Numbered from the stretch's first letter, positions 1 to 7,078 are shown. The stretch is 7,574 bases of DNA from Deltaproteobacteria bacterium (GCA_031253875.1 JAIRVN010000161.1:1-7574); one strand, 5' to 3'. Notes: generated by a model from the letters alone, not told the origin. Translations and numbers: made by a program.

Positions 1-394
1 CTCCTTCCACCACGGCATAGAGGTCGTTGAACTGCTGATCCAGCCGGAAGAGAATGTCCAGCAATGCGCCTTTTTTCCCGGTCAAGGTTTGACCGTTATT
101 GACGATAGCGTTGCCGCCAGCGAAACCATTCGTCGCATGGATGAGAGATATTTGCTGTCCTGGCTGCGGAACAGCGCCGCCGCCCATGATGTTTACCCCG
201 CTGACAGAGGAGAACGCGCCGCCCGGCCCGGTGAAATCCACCGTATCGGTCACGTTCAGACCCGAGAGCGAAGCGGGCAGAAAGTTCACGCCTGGAAAGG
301 CGCTCAAAGAAAGTCTGTAGGCTTTTTCAGGCTCTTTCTTTTGACCTGTTCCCGTTGTATTTCCGGCGTTTGGCGGAACAGTATTGTTCCTTGT
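1..394 (-). pseudogene. 5'-truncated autotransporter passenger module (partial, runs off left edge)
   Basis: A continuous open frame of 131 codons reads leftward from the tandem TGA codons at 395-400 to the window edge. The beginning (Asn/Thr/Gly-rich, then GQKKEPEKAYRLSLS) looks like a linker inside a protein. Next comes a module with the features FLPASLSGLNVTDTVDF, a Gly/Val stretch, GAVPQPGQQISLIHA and KGALLDILFRLDQQFNDLYAVVE. From memory, this order (YxLxLS, then F-LP-S, then PGxxxxLIxA, then a beta-rich end) is typical of the C-terminal passenger units of Desulfovibrio autotransporters, which precede the outer-membrane beta-barrel. There is no signal peptide, and no ATG/GTG/TTG near the upstream end with a ribosome site. 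The first in-frame candidates lie inside the module. I therefore infer that the 5' end was lost by deletion or rearrangement, or that the junction is an assembly error. Whether a barrel follows to the left cannot be seen. The autotransporter assignment is moderately sure and the truncation is likely. Confidence 0.6.
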
Positions 395-397
395 TCA

Positions 398-2404
398 TCA
401 CAACAATGCCCCCTCCCAGTTGAACAGGCTTGAACGCCTTGCTTCCGGCAGTGTCCGCGGCGGCTTCTCCGGCATGTGGGCAAAAAAACTGTAGCCGGCG
501 GCTTCAAGCTCCTGGCGTTTGCCTGTCAGATCGAGCGGCCAGCCGGAATATACCCACACGTTTTGTCCGTAAGGACGAATCCAGAAAATTTCGCCCTTGG
601 GGCTGCGGAAGGGCTCGTTGTTCTGTGCGCCCATAAGCTTGTGGCGGGCAAGGCCCATGGGCCAGTGCCCACTGAGCACAAGCCCCAGGGGCAGGCAGCT
701 TTGGCCGGGCAGGGCGAGCAGTTCTTCAGCGCACAATTCCGGGCTGGCGAAGGCCCCGGCAAAGCCCATACGGGCAAGCGCGGTCAAGGCGGCGGCGTTG
801 GCGGCGTTGCAGAAGGGCCCGGCGATAAGCCGGATATCCGCGGGAACGCGTTCTTGCGCAAACAGGGCGTTCTGCCACGGCGCATTGCAGACAAAGTGAC
901 GGCCGCCGTTTTTCATGGCTTCGCGCACCTGGCGCAGCACCTGTTCCTCTTCGTCGGGCCAGATCACGGGAGGCAGCCACCAGCTTACGCGCGCGGCCAC
1001 GGTACGACTGATCCCGCGCACTGTCCCGGGCGACAGCCACAGCGCCATGATGCTTTTGCCGCCGCGGGTTTCCTTTCCTCTGGGCAGCGTGGCGCGCAGC
1101 AGCATGTCGGGCAGACGGCGCGCCTTTGCGGGCGTCGGCAGACGCGGGCTGATGTCCACCGCGCCGGTTCCGGCGCCTTTGTATTGGGCAAGGCGCCGCT
1201 CCCACTGGCGGAGCACATCCGCAAGCTCCGGTTCCCGCCGGTCAATGAGAAAAACCGGCGTGCCCGCCTTGGGCGTCTTGTGCTTGGCAAGCTTGAGCAC
1301 GAAGGTCCCTGCTTTGGGAATGCGGCGGGGGACGGACAGGGTGGCGTGCCAGCGTTCATCCTCAACGCCCACGCGCAGATAATCCTTGGGCAACAGATCC
1401 AGGCGCGCTTTCAGTACGGGTTTGCCTTGTTCATTGATCGCCACCTTGCCTGCCAGCAGGCCGGAGCTTGTCAGGCCGTCCGGCGCCGTGGGCGCGTGTT
1501 GGCGTTGGGGCAGAAAACGCGCATGGGTCGGAGGCCGCCCGAGCGCCATGTCCAGAATATCCATTGCCGCCTTTTTAGCCTGGGCATCGTCGGGATTGTC
1601 GCGCAGCAGACGGTAGGCGCTGACCACATGGTAGACATAGTGCGGCCCTTTTTTGCGGCCTTCTATCTTCCAGCCGGCCAAATGCGGAATGCCGAGCAGG
1701 GTTTTGGCCAGCACGTCCAGTGAGAGATCCAGACAGGAAAACCAGCGTCCGCTATGGCCTTTTTTGCCGCTCTCCGAACCCTGGCTGTAGATGCGGCGGC
1801 AAGGCTGCACGCAACGCCCGCGCAGGCCGCTTTTGCCGCCCAGAAAGCTTGACCAGTAGCAACGCCCCGAAACACACCAGCACAGGGCGCCATGCACAAA
1901 GCTTTCCAGGCTGAGGCCCTCCGGGCATTGCTGAGCGGTCATGCGTATTTCATCAAGGGAAAGTTCGCGCGGCAGGATGACCCTCGACGCGCCCGCCGCA
2001 TATGCGGCCCTGAGCGCTGCGGGGTGTGTGACATTGGACAGGGTGGAAAAATGCAGTTCCCCACGAAAGCCCGCTTGACGGGCCAGTTCCGGCATGCCGA
2101 GATCCTGCATGATCAGCGCGTCCGGATGCACGTCGCGCTCCAGGCGCGCAATCAGGCGCAGGGCCGCGTCGATGTCGCCGGGTTTGAGCAGGCTGTTCAT
2201 GGCCACATAGACCCGGCGTCCTTCCGCATGCGCCAGTTCCACCATGCGCGCGAGCTCGGTCAGGCTGAAATTTTCCGCCTGCATGCGCGCCGTGAAGTGT
2301 TTCAGACCCAGATACACGGCATCCGCCCCGGCGGCCAGGGCCGCCAGAAACGAGGGTAAATCCCCTGCCGGGGCGAGTAGTTCAGGCTTGGACATGTGCG
2401 CCAT
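398..2404 (-). CDS. Peptidase U32 family protein (probable Fe-S RNA/cofactor hydroxylation family)
   Basis: The product is 668 residues long. The N-terminal half is a U32 domain: KPELLAPAGD at 6-15, GADAVYLG at 26-33, and the signature ESFVHGALCWCVSGRCYWSS at 167-186, followed by RGRCVQPCR at 195-203. Cysteines 175, 177, 182, 198, 202 and 224 are candidates for the four ligands of a 4Fe-4S cluster. Known relatives are RlhA (23S rRNA C2501 hydroxylation), TrhP (tRNA U34 hydroxylation) and UbiU/UbiV (O2-independent ubiquinone hydroxylation); proteolysis is only the historical label. The length and the long C-terminal extension are closest to RlhA, but the C-terminal half differs from E. coli RlhA as I remember it, so I give no symbol. 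The end (FNWEGALL) looks natural, so the gene is complete. The start may be the ATG at 2404 or the in-frame ATG at 2395; neither has a clear Shine-Dalgarno. It lies 66 bp behind the epimerase gene and may be co-transcribed with it. Confidence 0.9.
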   Translation of the reverse strand: MAHMSKPELLAPAGDLPSFLAALAAGADAVYLGLKHFTARMQAENFSLTELARMVELAHAEGRRVYVAMNSLLKPGDIDAALRLIARLERDVHPDALIMQDLGMPELARQAGFRGELHFSTLSNVTHPAALRAAYAAGASRVILPRELSLDEIRMTAQQCPEGLSLESFVHGALCWCVSGRCYWSSFLGGKSGLRGRCVQPCRRIYSQGSESGKKGHSGRWFSCLDLSLDVLAKTLLGIPHLAGWKIEGRKKGPHYVYHVVSAYRLLRDNPDDAQAKKAAMDILDMALGRPPTHARFLPQRQHAPTAPDGLTSSGLLAGKVAINEQGKPVLKARLDLLPKDYLRVGVEDERWHATLSVPRRIPKAGTFVLKLAKHKTPKAGTPVFLIDRREPELADVLRQWERRLAQYKGAGTGAVDISPRLPTPAKARRLPDMLLRATLPRGKETRGGKSIMALWLSPGTVRGISRTVAARVSWWLPPVIWPDEEEQVLRQVREAMKNGGRHFVCNAPWQNALFAQERVPADIRLIAGPFCNAANAAALTALARMGFAGAFASPELCAEELLALPGQSCLPLGLVLSGHWPMGLARHKLMGAQNNEPFRSPKGEIFWIRPYGQNVWVYSGWPLDLTGKRQELEAAGYSFFAHMPEKPPRTLPEARRSSLFNWEGALL

Positions 2405-2415
2405 AGTGTTGCAGT

Positions 2416-2446
2416 AGTATATCTTTATATTTCAGGGCATTGACAA
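2416..2446 (-). promoter_or_regulatory. Possible sigma70-like promoter for the U32 gene
   Basis: In the 66 bp gap, minus strand, TTGTCA (2446-2441) is followed by 19 bp and TATACT (2421-2416). Each hexamer matches consensus at five of six positions, but the spacing is longer than ideal. The predicted transcript would start only a few bases before the ATG at 2404, which would favour the second ATG (2395) or an almost leaderless message. The stretch is AT-rich compared with its surroundings. This is weak evidence only; the gene may simply be read from the pyrK promoter. Confidence 0.25.
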
Positions 2447-2470
2447 GGCATCCGCCCGTGGAGCGCGTAG

Positions 2471-3484
2471 TTATGGATACGTCCTATAGTAATCCCGATG
2501 CCAAGCCACAAACCTGGCGATGCCCTCAACCAGCGGGGTAGAGGGCGCAAAGCCGGTATGGAGGCGGAAATCGTCGATGTCCGCGTAGGTGGCCCGCACG
2601 TCGCCCGGCTGCATCGGCATGAGCTTTTTTATGCCCTCGCATCCAAGCGCCTGTTCCAGGGCGGCGATAAAGTCCATGAGCTGCACGGGCTGGTTGTTGC
2701 CGATATTGTAGATGCGCCAGGGCGCGCTGCTGGTGGCCGGGTTGGGGGCTTCGGCCCGCCATGCGGAGTCGGGCGCGGGAATGCGATCAATGACGCGCGC
2801 CACACCTTCGACAATGTCGTCAATGTAGGTAAAGTCGCGCTGCATGTCGCCGTGGTTGAAAACCTTGATCGATTCGCCTTTGAGAATGGCCTCGGTGAAG
2901 AGGTGCGGCGCCATGTCCGGTCTGCCCCAGGGGCCGTACACCGTAAAAAAGCGCAAGCCTGTGCAAGGCAGGCCATACAGGTGGCTATAGGCGTGGGCCA
3001 TGAGTTCGTTGGCTTTTTTGGAAGCCGCGTACAGGCTGACAGGATGGTCCACGCTATCCTGGACGTTGTAAGGCAGTTTGGCGTTGAGTCCGTAAACGGA
3101 ACTGGAGGAGGCGAAGACAAGGTGCCGCACCTTGGTGTGGCGGCAAGCTTCCAGCATGTTGCCGAATCCGACCAGATTGGACTGGATGTAGCTTTGGGGG
3201 TTTGTAATGCTGTGGCGTACTCCGGCCTGGGCCGCCAGATGCGCTACATGGCTGAAGTTGTGCGCCTGAAAAAGGGCGTTCAGGATTTTGCCGTTCGCCA
3301 AATCCACCCGCGCGAAGGTGAAGGCTGCGTGCTGCTCCAGCAACTCCAGGCGATCCCGCTTGAGCCGCACGTTGTAATATTCGCTCAGGTTATCCAGGCC
3401 GACAACGCTGTAGCCTTGCAGCAGGAGACGCTGCGCCAGGTGAAAACCGATGAAGCCCGCAGCGCCGGTAACCAGGATGTGCAT
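2471..3484 (-). CDS. UDP-glucuronate 4-epimerase-like NAD-dependent epimerase (extended SDR)
   Basis: The 337-residue product is an extended short-chain dehydrogenase/reductase. It has the NAD-binding GAAGFIG at 7-13, Asp31 at the end of beta strand 2 (NAD ribose contact), LAAQAGVR at 83-90, SSSSVYG at 126-132, and the catalytic Tyr152-x3-Lys156 (YAASK). RFFTVYGPWGRPDMA at 178-192 and FNHGDMQRDFTYIDDIVEG at 209-227 follow. This pattern, especially QAGVRHS, TVYGPWGRPDMA and GDMQRDFTYIDD, is that of UDP-glucuronate C4-epimerases (CapI/LspL type). These convert UDP-glucuronate to UDP-galacturonate in the cytoplasm for capsule or LPS synthesis. The length is normal for the family. An ATG at 3484, about 7 bases after AAGAGA, begins 17 bp after the pyrD stop, so it is very likely in the pyrKD operon. 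Exact substrate preference (GlcUA versus another UDP-sugar) cannot be settled from sequence alone. Confidence 0.9.
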   Translation of the reverse strand: MHILVTGAAGFIGFHLAQRLLLQGYSVVGLDNLSEYYNVRLKRDRLELLEQHAAFTFARVDLANGKILNALFQAHNFSHVAHLAAQAGVRHSITNPQSYIQSNLVGFGNMLEACRHTKVRHLVFASSSSVYGLNAKLPYNVQDSVDHPVSLYAASKKANELMAHAYSHLYGLPCTGLRFFTVYGPWGRPDMAPHLFTEAILKGESIKVFNHGDMQRDFTYIDDIVEGVARVIDRIPAPDSAWRAEAPNPATSSAPWRIYNIGNNQPVQLMDFIAALEQALGCEGIKKLMPMQPGDVRATYADIDDFRLHTGFAPSTPLVEGIARFVAWHRDYYRTYP

Positions 3485-3501
3485 ACTATATTCTCTTGTA
3501 G

Positions 3502-4419
3502 TTACACCTGTAGGGATGATCTGAATGCGGCCAGGTCGTCAATTCCCAGACGCATGCAGGCCGCAGGCAGTTCTTCCGCCAGACGGAACGCGAAATCCGG
3601 ACGGGAAAAGTTCATGGTGCCGGCTTGCACGGCGTGCGCGCCAACCAGAATGAATTCCAGCACATCCTCGACGCTGGCGATGCCGCCCACGCCGATGACC
3701 GGAATTGTCACCGCCCGGCTGACCTGCCAGACGCAACGCAGGGCCACGGGCTTGACGGCCGGGCCGGAAAGACCCCCGATGACGTTTGCCAGCAAGGCTT
3801 TGCGCGTTTTGACGTCAACGCCCATTGCGCTCAAGGTGTTGATGCAGGTAAGCGCGTCGGCGCCTGCGTCTTCTACGGCCTTGGCGATGCGTGTGATATC
3901 CGTCACGTTCGGGGAAAGTTTCACGATAACGGGAGTGTTGCGCGCCGCCTGTTTGACCGCTCGCGTCACACTGGCGGCCATGACGGGATCCTGGCCGAAC
4001 GCGATGCCGCCTTCGCGCACGTTGGGGCAGGAAACATTGATTTCCAACGCGGCCACGCCCTCCTCGGCGGAGAGGATATCCGCGAGCGCGGCGAATTCTT
4101 CCGGCGCGGTGGCGTACAGGTTCGTCATCACGGCGGTCTCGCGCCAGGGAAGCCTTGGCAGCGTGTGTTTGAGAAACGCTTCCACTCCGTCGTTTTGCAG
4201 GCCGATGGCGTTGAGCATGCCACAGGCGCACTCCGCTATTCTGGGCGCGGGATTCCCTTTGCGGGGCTTGAGGGAAAGGCCTTTGACCACCATGCCGCCC
4301 AAGCTCGCAAGATCCCCGTAGGGAGCGAACTCCAGACCGTAGCCGAAGGTGCCGGATGCCGTCAGAATGGGATTTTTGCAGCGCAGATCGGGGGCAAGGG
4401 AGACGGAAAGATCAAGCAT
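3502..4419 (-). CDS. pyrD: Dihydroorotate dehydrogenase, class 1B catalytic subunit
   Basis: The 305-residue FMN TIM-barrel protein oxidises dihydroorotate to orotate, step four of UMP synthesis. Visible motifs are NPILTASGTFGYG at 16-28, VVKG with Lys46 near the FMN, GMLNAIGLQN at 67-76 and NVSCPNV at 128-134 with the catalytic base Cys131. VKLSPNV at 166-172, INT at 193-195, GGLSGPAVKP at 215-224 and the phosphate-binding GVGGI at 243-247 complete the set. Cysteine rather than serine as the base is the mark of class 1 enzymes. An adjacent pyrK makes this class 1B, a heterotetramer that passes electrons through PyrK to NAD+. The length fits the family. The ATG at 4419 lies 14 bp behind the pyrK stop with only a weak AAGG upstream, consistent with translational coupling. 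All key residues are present, and it should be active. Confidence 0.97.
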   Translation of the reverse strand: MLDLSVSLAPDLRCKNPILTASGTFGYGLEFAPYGDLASLGGMVVKGLSLKPRKGNPAPRIAECACGMLNAIGLQNDGVEAFLKHTLPRLPWRETAVMTNLYATAPEEFAALADILSAEEGVAALEINVSCPNVREGGIAFGQDPVMAASVTRAVKQAARNTPVIVKLSPNVTDITRIAKAVEDAGADALTCINTLSAMGVDVKTRKALLANVIGGLSGPAVKPVALRCVWQVSRAVTIPVIGVGGIASVEDVLEFILVGAHAVQAGTMNFSRPDFAFRLAEELPAACMRLGIDDLAAFRSSLQV

Positions 4420-4433
4420 GTTCGGCGCCTTGG

Positions 4434-5243
4434 TCAGTCAAGAAGCACATGGTTGGCCCAAAAAACGGGGCCGTGATTACACGTTTGCACAGGCCAATGC
4501 GTTTTGCCGGGCACGGGCCACGCATCGGTGGTGGTGGCTACGCAGCCGAGGCAGGCGCCCACGCCGCAGGCCATGCGCGACTCCAGCGAAAGTTGGGTAC
4601 GCAGGCCGGTCTGTGCGGCCAGTTGCTGCACAGTGCGCAAAAAGGCCAAGGGGCCGCAGGCCAGAGCCAGGCCGCTTTTTCCAGCGTATTCTTCCATGCG
4701 GGCGCGCAGGGCGGCGATAAAACGGTCCAGATCCGCCGGTTCATTTTCTTGCATGGAGTTGAGTTCAATCCGTTCGTTCATGCTGTCCACAGGGTAGCAG
4801 TCGAGTGGCGCCCGGTGTCCGAACAGCATGGAAACATTCCTGGGTTTGGGATGCTTTTGCGCGTAGCCGATAAAAGGCGCGATGCCGACCCCGCCGGCCA
4901 GGAGCAGGGTGGGGCTGTCCGCTTCCACGACAAAGCCGTTGCCGAGCGGTCCCCAGACGTGCACCGCGTCGCCGGCCTTGAGTCCGGCCAGGCGTGCCGT
5001 GCCGCGCCCGGCCACCTGGATGAAGCATACAAGATCGATCTCTCCGGCGCGGCTGATGGAAAAGGGGCGCGCCCACGGAAATTCCGATCCCCAACTTGCG
5101 GGACGCAGCATGACGAACTGGCCGGGCGTATAGTTTTTCCAGGGCGGAGGGGAAAGGTGCAGGGCAAACGTTTGCGGAGTGCTTTCACGCCCGAAGGGAA
5201 TAAGATCCAACACTGTAAGTTCAACGAAATGCGAAGCAAGCAT
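4434..5243 (-). CDS. pyrK: Dihydroorotate dehydrogenase electron-transfer subunit (FAD, 2Fe-2S)
   Basis: PyrK carries electrons from PyrD's FMN through a 2Fe-2S cluster and FAD to NAD+. Residue numbers here count from an upstream in-frame GTG (5264). An N-terminal ferredoxin-reductase-like FAD domain shows PGQFVMLRP at 47-55, ARPFSIS at 65-71 and GPLGNGF at 105-111. The NAD domain has LLAGGVGIAPF at 121-131 and ACGP at 202-205. A C-terminal cluster-binding segment has Cys233, Cys238, Cys241 and Cys262 (C-x4-C-x2-C-x20-C). I chose the ATG at 5243 (269 residues) because it fits the usual short N-terminus before the first beta strand and a candidate promoter lies just upstream. The GTG at 5264 would add seven residues; neither start has a Shine-Dalgarno. 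It is the first gene of the minus-strand cluster, diverging from the M24 peptidase. Confidence 0.95.
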   Translation of the reverse strand: MLASHFVELTVLDLIPFGRESTPQTFALHLSPPPWKNYTPGQFVMLRPASWGSEFPWARPFSISRAGEIDLVCFIQVAGRGTARLAGLKAGDAVHVWGPLGNGFVVEADSPTLLLAGGVGIAPFIGYAQKHPKPRNVSMLFGHRAPLDCYPVDSMNERIELNSMQENEPADLDRFIAALRARMEEYAGKSGLALACGPLAFLRTVQQLAAQTGLRTQLSLESRMACGVGACLGCVATTTDAWPVPGKTHWPVQTCNHGPVFWANHVLLD

Positions 5244-5253
5244 GCAGTGAAGA

Positions 5254-5281
5254 ACTACAGGCACTGGGGGGAGATTGTCAA
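5254..5281 (-). promoter_or_regulatory. pyrK: Candidate promoter of the pyrK-pyrD-epimerase cluster
   Basis: On the minus strand there is a perfect TTGACA (5281-5276), then 16 bp including a run of six C, then TGTAGT (5259-5254), which matches TATAAT at four of six positions. The transcript would start near 5247. That excludes the GTG at 5264 and makes the ATG at 5243 almost leaderless. The -35 is strong and the -10 weak, so treat this as a candidate only. Confidence 0.35.
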
Positions 5282-5308
5282 TGCTTTTCAGCCCGCGCGC
5301 TATAGGGT

Positions 5309-6388
5309 ATGCTTACGCGCATGAATACATACACCTATGAAAAACGCCGGGAAACGCTACGGGCGCTGCTGCGCGCGCGCGGGCTGGACGCCCTGCTGGT
5401 CAGCCATGCCGCGAACCGTTTTTATCTGTCAGGTTTTGAACTGCTCGACGGGCAGTGTAACGAAAGCTCGGGCCGCTTGCTGATTGGCGCGCACGGTCGG
5501 GACTGGCTGTGCACGGATGCCCGTTTTTTCGAAGCGGCCCGGCGCCTCTGGGATGAGGATCATATTGTTGTCTGCCAGGGGGATGCCTTTGCGCAAATCG
5601 GCGCGCTTATCAAGGACAAAGTCCGGGGCGTGACGGGCTTCGAAGCCAAAACGGTATGCTGCCACGGCGCGCAACGGCTCGGTCTGCGGCTGCTGGCCGC
5701 CGACGGATTGGTGGAGAGCTTGCGCATGATCAAAGACGCCGGGGAAATCGCCGCCCTGGAACGTTCCTGCGGTCTCAACCACAAGCTGATGGAACAGCTT
5801 CCCTCGCTGCTGCACCCCGGCTGTTCCGAAGCGGAACTCGCCTGGAACATTGAACGCTTTTTCCGCGAAAACGGCGCCGCGGAGCTGGCCTTTCCCACCA
5901 TCGCGGCCAGAGGGCCGAACGCGGCCCTTCCACATTACGAGCCTTCAGCCCGGACGCTGCTGGACGAGGAATGCCCGGTGCTGATTGACTGCGGCGCGCG
6001 CCTGGATCGCTATTGCTCGGATCAGACCCGGACTTTCTGGCTGGGCGGGACGCCAGCCCCGGAGTTCACTTGTACGCTCGAACTGGTGCGGGGCGCTCAG
6101 GACGCGGCCATTCAAGGCATCCGCCCCGGCATGAGCGGTGCGGAAATATATGCCCTGGCCTTTGCATTCTTTGAACGGCACGGCGTGGAAAAGGCCTTTA
6201 CCCACGGTTTGGGGCACGGCATAGGCCTGGAAACGCATGAAGGACCGTCCCTGAACCCCCGCAATCCGGAACCTGTGCCGCCGGGCGCGGTATTTACCGT
6301 GGAACCGGGTCTGTATTACCCCGAATGGGGCGGTGTGCGCTGGGAATACATGCTGGTGATGGAAGAGGACGGCGCGCGGATTTTATGA
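5309..6388 (+). CDS. M24 family metallopeptidase, Xaa-Pro aminopeptidase/dipeptidase-like
   Basis: The 359-residue product has the pita-bread fold order: an N-terminal creatinase-like domain (about 10-135, with LLVSHAANRFYLSGFE) and a C-terminal M24 domain from about 145. The five metal ligands are visible: Asp227 (LIDCGAR), Asp238 (SDQTRT), His303 (GLGHGIGLETHEGP), Glu332 (FTVEPGLY) and Glu346 (GVRWEY). His209 and His310 sit where the family has its substrate-contact histidines. Such cytoplasmic enzymes trim peptides with proline in second position. The last ligand motif reads RWEY where many relatives have RxED; the glutamate ligand is kept. There is no signal peptide. Two starts are possible, ATG at 5309 or ATG at 5321. 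The second gives MNTYTYEKRR, closer to the usual N-terminus, and neither has a well-placed Shine-Dalgarno. It appears to be a single-gene unit, divergent from pyrK and convergent with the higBA module. Confidence 0.93.
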   Translation: MLTRMNTYTYEKRRETLRALLRARGLDALLVSHAANRFYLSGFELLDGQCNESSGRLLIGAHGRDWLCTDARFFEAARRLWDEDHIVVCQGDAFAQIGALIKDKVRGVTGFEAKTVCCHGAQRLGLRLLAADGLVESLRMIKDAGEIAALERSCGLNHKLMEQLPSLLHPGCSEAELAWNIERFFRENGAAELAFPTIAARGPNAALPHYEPSARTLLDEECPVLIDCGARLDRYCSDQTRTFWLGGTPAPEFTCTLELVRGAQDAAIQGIRPGMSGAEIYALAFAFFERHGVEKAFTHGLGHGIGLETHEGPSLNPRNPEPVPPGAVFTVEPGLYYPEWGGVRWEYMLVMEEDGARIL

Positions 6389-6419
6389 TGCGGTTGCGCG
6401 CATAGTGCGGTGGCGGCAA

Positions 6420-6743
6420 TCAACGCGCAGCTTCCACAACAGATGTTGCGTATACATGCGGAACAATGCGTTCCAGGTCTGCCTTCTTCTTCGAACGAAC
6501 CACCGAAAGATCATATTCCGCCTGCAAGTTTGTCCAAAAGCGTTCACTGGTGCCGAAATATTTCGCCAAACGCGCCGCTGTGTCGGCGGAGATGCCACGC
6601 CGTTCGTGAAGAATATCCAGAATACGGGAGACAGGCACACTGATTCCTGTCGCTAGAGCGTTGGCGGAAAGCTGCATGGGCAGCATAAATTCTTCCCGCA
6701 ACATTTCGCCGGGATGAGTAAAAATACGTTCTACAGGCAGCAT
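6420..6743 (-). CDS. higA: HigA-family antitoxin, XRE-type DNA-binding protein
   Basis: This 107-residue antitoxin neutralises the adjacent HigB and normally represses its own operon. The family hallmarks are THPGEMLREEF at 9-19, a Cro/C1-type helix-turn-helix at about 25-63 (LSANALATGISVPVSRILD, then ISADTAARLAKYFGTS), and ERFWTNLQAEYDL at 67-79, which marks the HigA/VapI group. Length is usual. The ATG at 6743 is preceded by a strong AAGGAGGA with about 5 bp spacing, located in the 12 bp gap after higB. The antitoxin is therefore well translated from the shared message, as expected for toxin-first HigBA pairs. It ends 31 bp from the end of the convergent M24 peptidase gene. The family assignment is secure; operator binding is inferred. 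Confidence 0.92.
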   Translation of the reverse strand: MLPVERIFTHPGEMLREEFMLPMQLSANALATGISVPVSRILDILHERRGISADTAARLAKYFGTSERFWTNLQAEYDLSVVRSKKKADLERIVPHVYATSVVEAAR

Positions 6744-6746
6744 GGC

Positions 6747-6754
6747 GTCCTCCT
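6747..6754 (-). promoter_or_regulatory. higA: Strong ribosome binding site of higA
   Basis: On the minus strand an AAGGAGGA-type Shine-Dalgarno lies between the higB stop (6756-6758) and the higA ATG (6743), spaced about 5 bp. It is much stronger than the site before higB and would favour antitoxin production. Confidence 0.75.
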
Positions 6755-6755
6755 T

Positions 6756-7034
6756 CTAATGATAATCTACGATGGCGACCTGCGTTGCGTGGCCGTCTTG
6801 CCATGTAAAACACACGCGCCATTGATCGTTGATGCTGATACTGTGCTGTCCCTTCCTGTCGCTTGACAACGCTTCAAGTCTATTCCCGGGCGGTACAGCG
6901 AGGTCCGAAAGCTCACCCGCGATTTGGAGCTGATCGAGCTTACGCAGAGCTACCTTGGCTATTGCATGAAAATGGCGAGTTTTTCCCGTGCGAAAAAACT
7001 CTTCAGTGAATACACAGGCGAAGCTCAAAATCAT
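6756..7034 (-). CDS. higB: HigB-family toxin (RelE/ParE superfamily mRNA interferase)
   Basis: The 92-residue product has the HigB pattern: an N-terminal strand and helix (MILSFACVFTEEFFRTGK), then central helices ending in LDQLQIAGELSDLAVPPGNRL at about 33-53. The C-terminal sheet follows: SISINDQWRVCFTW at 65-78 and VAIVDYH at 86-92. Family members cleave mRNA on the ribosome. Arg73 in the QWR motif and the C-terminal Tyr91-His92 correspond to conserved residues of the family. The length is complete, with no frameshift. It is encoded upstream of higA, the toxin-first order typical of HigBA and opposite to most RelBE pairs. The ATG at 7034 has GAGGAG about 13 bp upstream, a distant and probably weak ribosome site. 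Functional toxicity is inferred from family, not shown. Confidence 0.9.
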   Translation of the reverse strand: MILSFACVFTEEFFRTGKTRHFHAIAKVALRKLDQLQIAGELSDLAVPPGNRLEALSSDRKGQHSISINDQWRVCFTWQDGHATQVAIVDYH

Positions 7035-7057
7035 TACGTGGGGCTATCTCCTCAGAT

Positions 7058-7078
7058 GCTATCTGAAAAACAGATAGC
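7058..7078. promoter_or_regulatory. Perfect inverted repeat, candidate HigA operator
   Basis: Two perfect 8 bp arms (GCTATCTG and CAGATAGC) flank five A residues. A further direct copy of GCTATCT lies at 7043-7049. The right arm covers the candidate higBA -10 (7076-7071), and the repeat lies 24 bp before higB. No T-tract follows on either strand, so it is not an intrinsic terminator. Antitoxins of this type bind palindromes over their own promoter, so autorepression by HigA is the natural reading, though inferred. Confidence 0.55.

Noticed and set aside
375..390. Hairpin GGAACA-GTAT-TGTTCC just downstream of the U32 gene as a terminator
   Set aside because: The stem is only 6 bp and there is no T-tract on either strand. 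It also lies inside the open autotransporter frame.
327..398. Small minus-strand ORF (23 codons) starting ATG in the U32 stop overlap, with a GGGAGGGGG upstream
   Set aside because: The ATGA overlap and purine tract are suggestive, but the product is short, basic and unrecognised. It stops before the autotransporter-like module, which lies in another frame. It could be the damaged start of that gene but cannot be supported.
89..433. Plus-strand ORFs at the left edge (114 and 73 codons)
   Set aside because: They are opposite the autotransporter-like frame, with no recognisable domain. The minus-strand frame carries module-like sequence.
476..1723. Long plus-strand open frame (415 codons) opposite the U32 gene
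   Set aside because: It is antisense to a clear U32 coding region. Its protein is low-complexity Gly/Ala/Arg/Gln-rich with no recognisable domain, as expected of high-GC shadow frames.
2437..2446. Repeated 10-mer GCATTGACAA upstream of the U32 gene and of pyrK (minus strand 5284-5275)
   Set aside because: Shared 10-mers are expected many times by chance in a window this long, and both copies simply contain -35-like hexamers.
2498..4321. Plus-strand open frame of 607 codons spanning two genes
   Set aside because: It runs antisense across both the epimerase and pyrD and their intergenic gap, with no domain and no ribosome site. The opposite strand carries all the family motifs.
6389..6419. 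Possible bidirectional terminator between the convergent M24 and higA genes
   Set aside because: There are GC-rich alternating GCGC segments but no stable compact stem followed by a T-tract.
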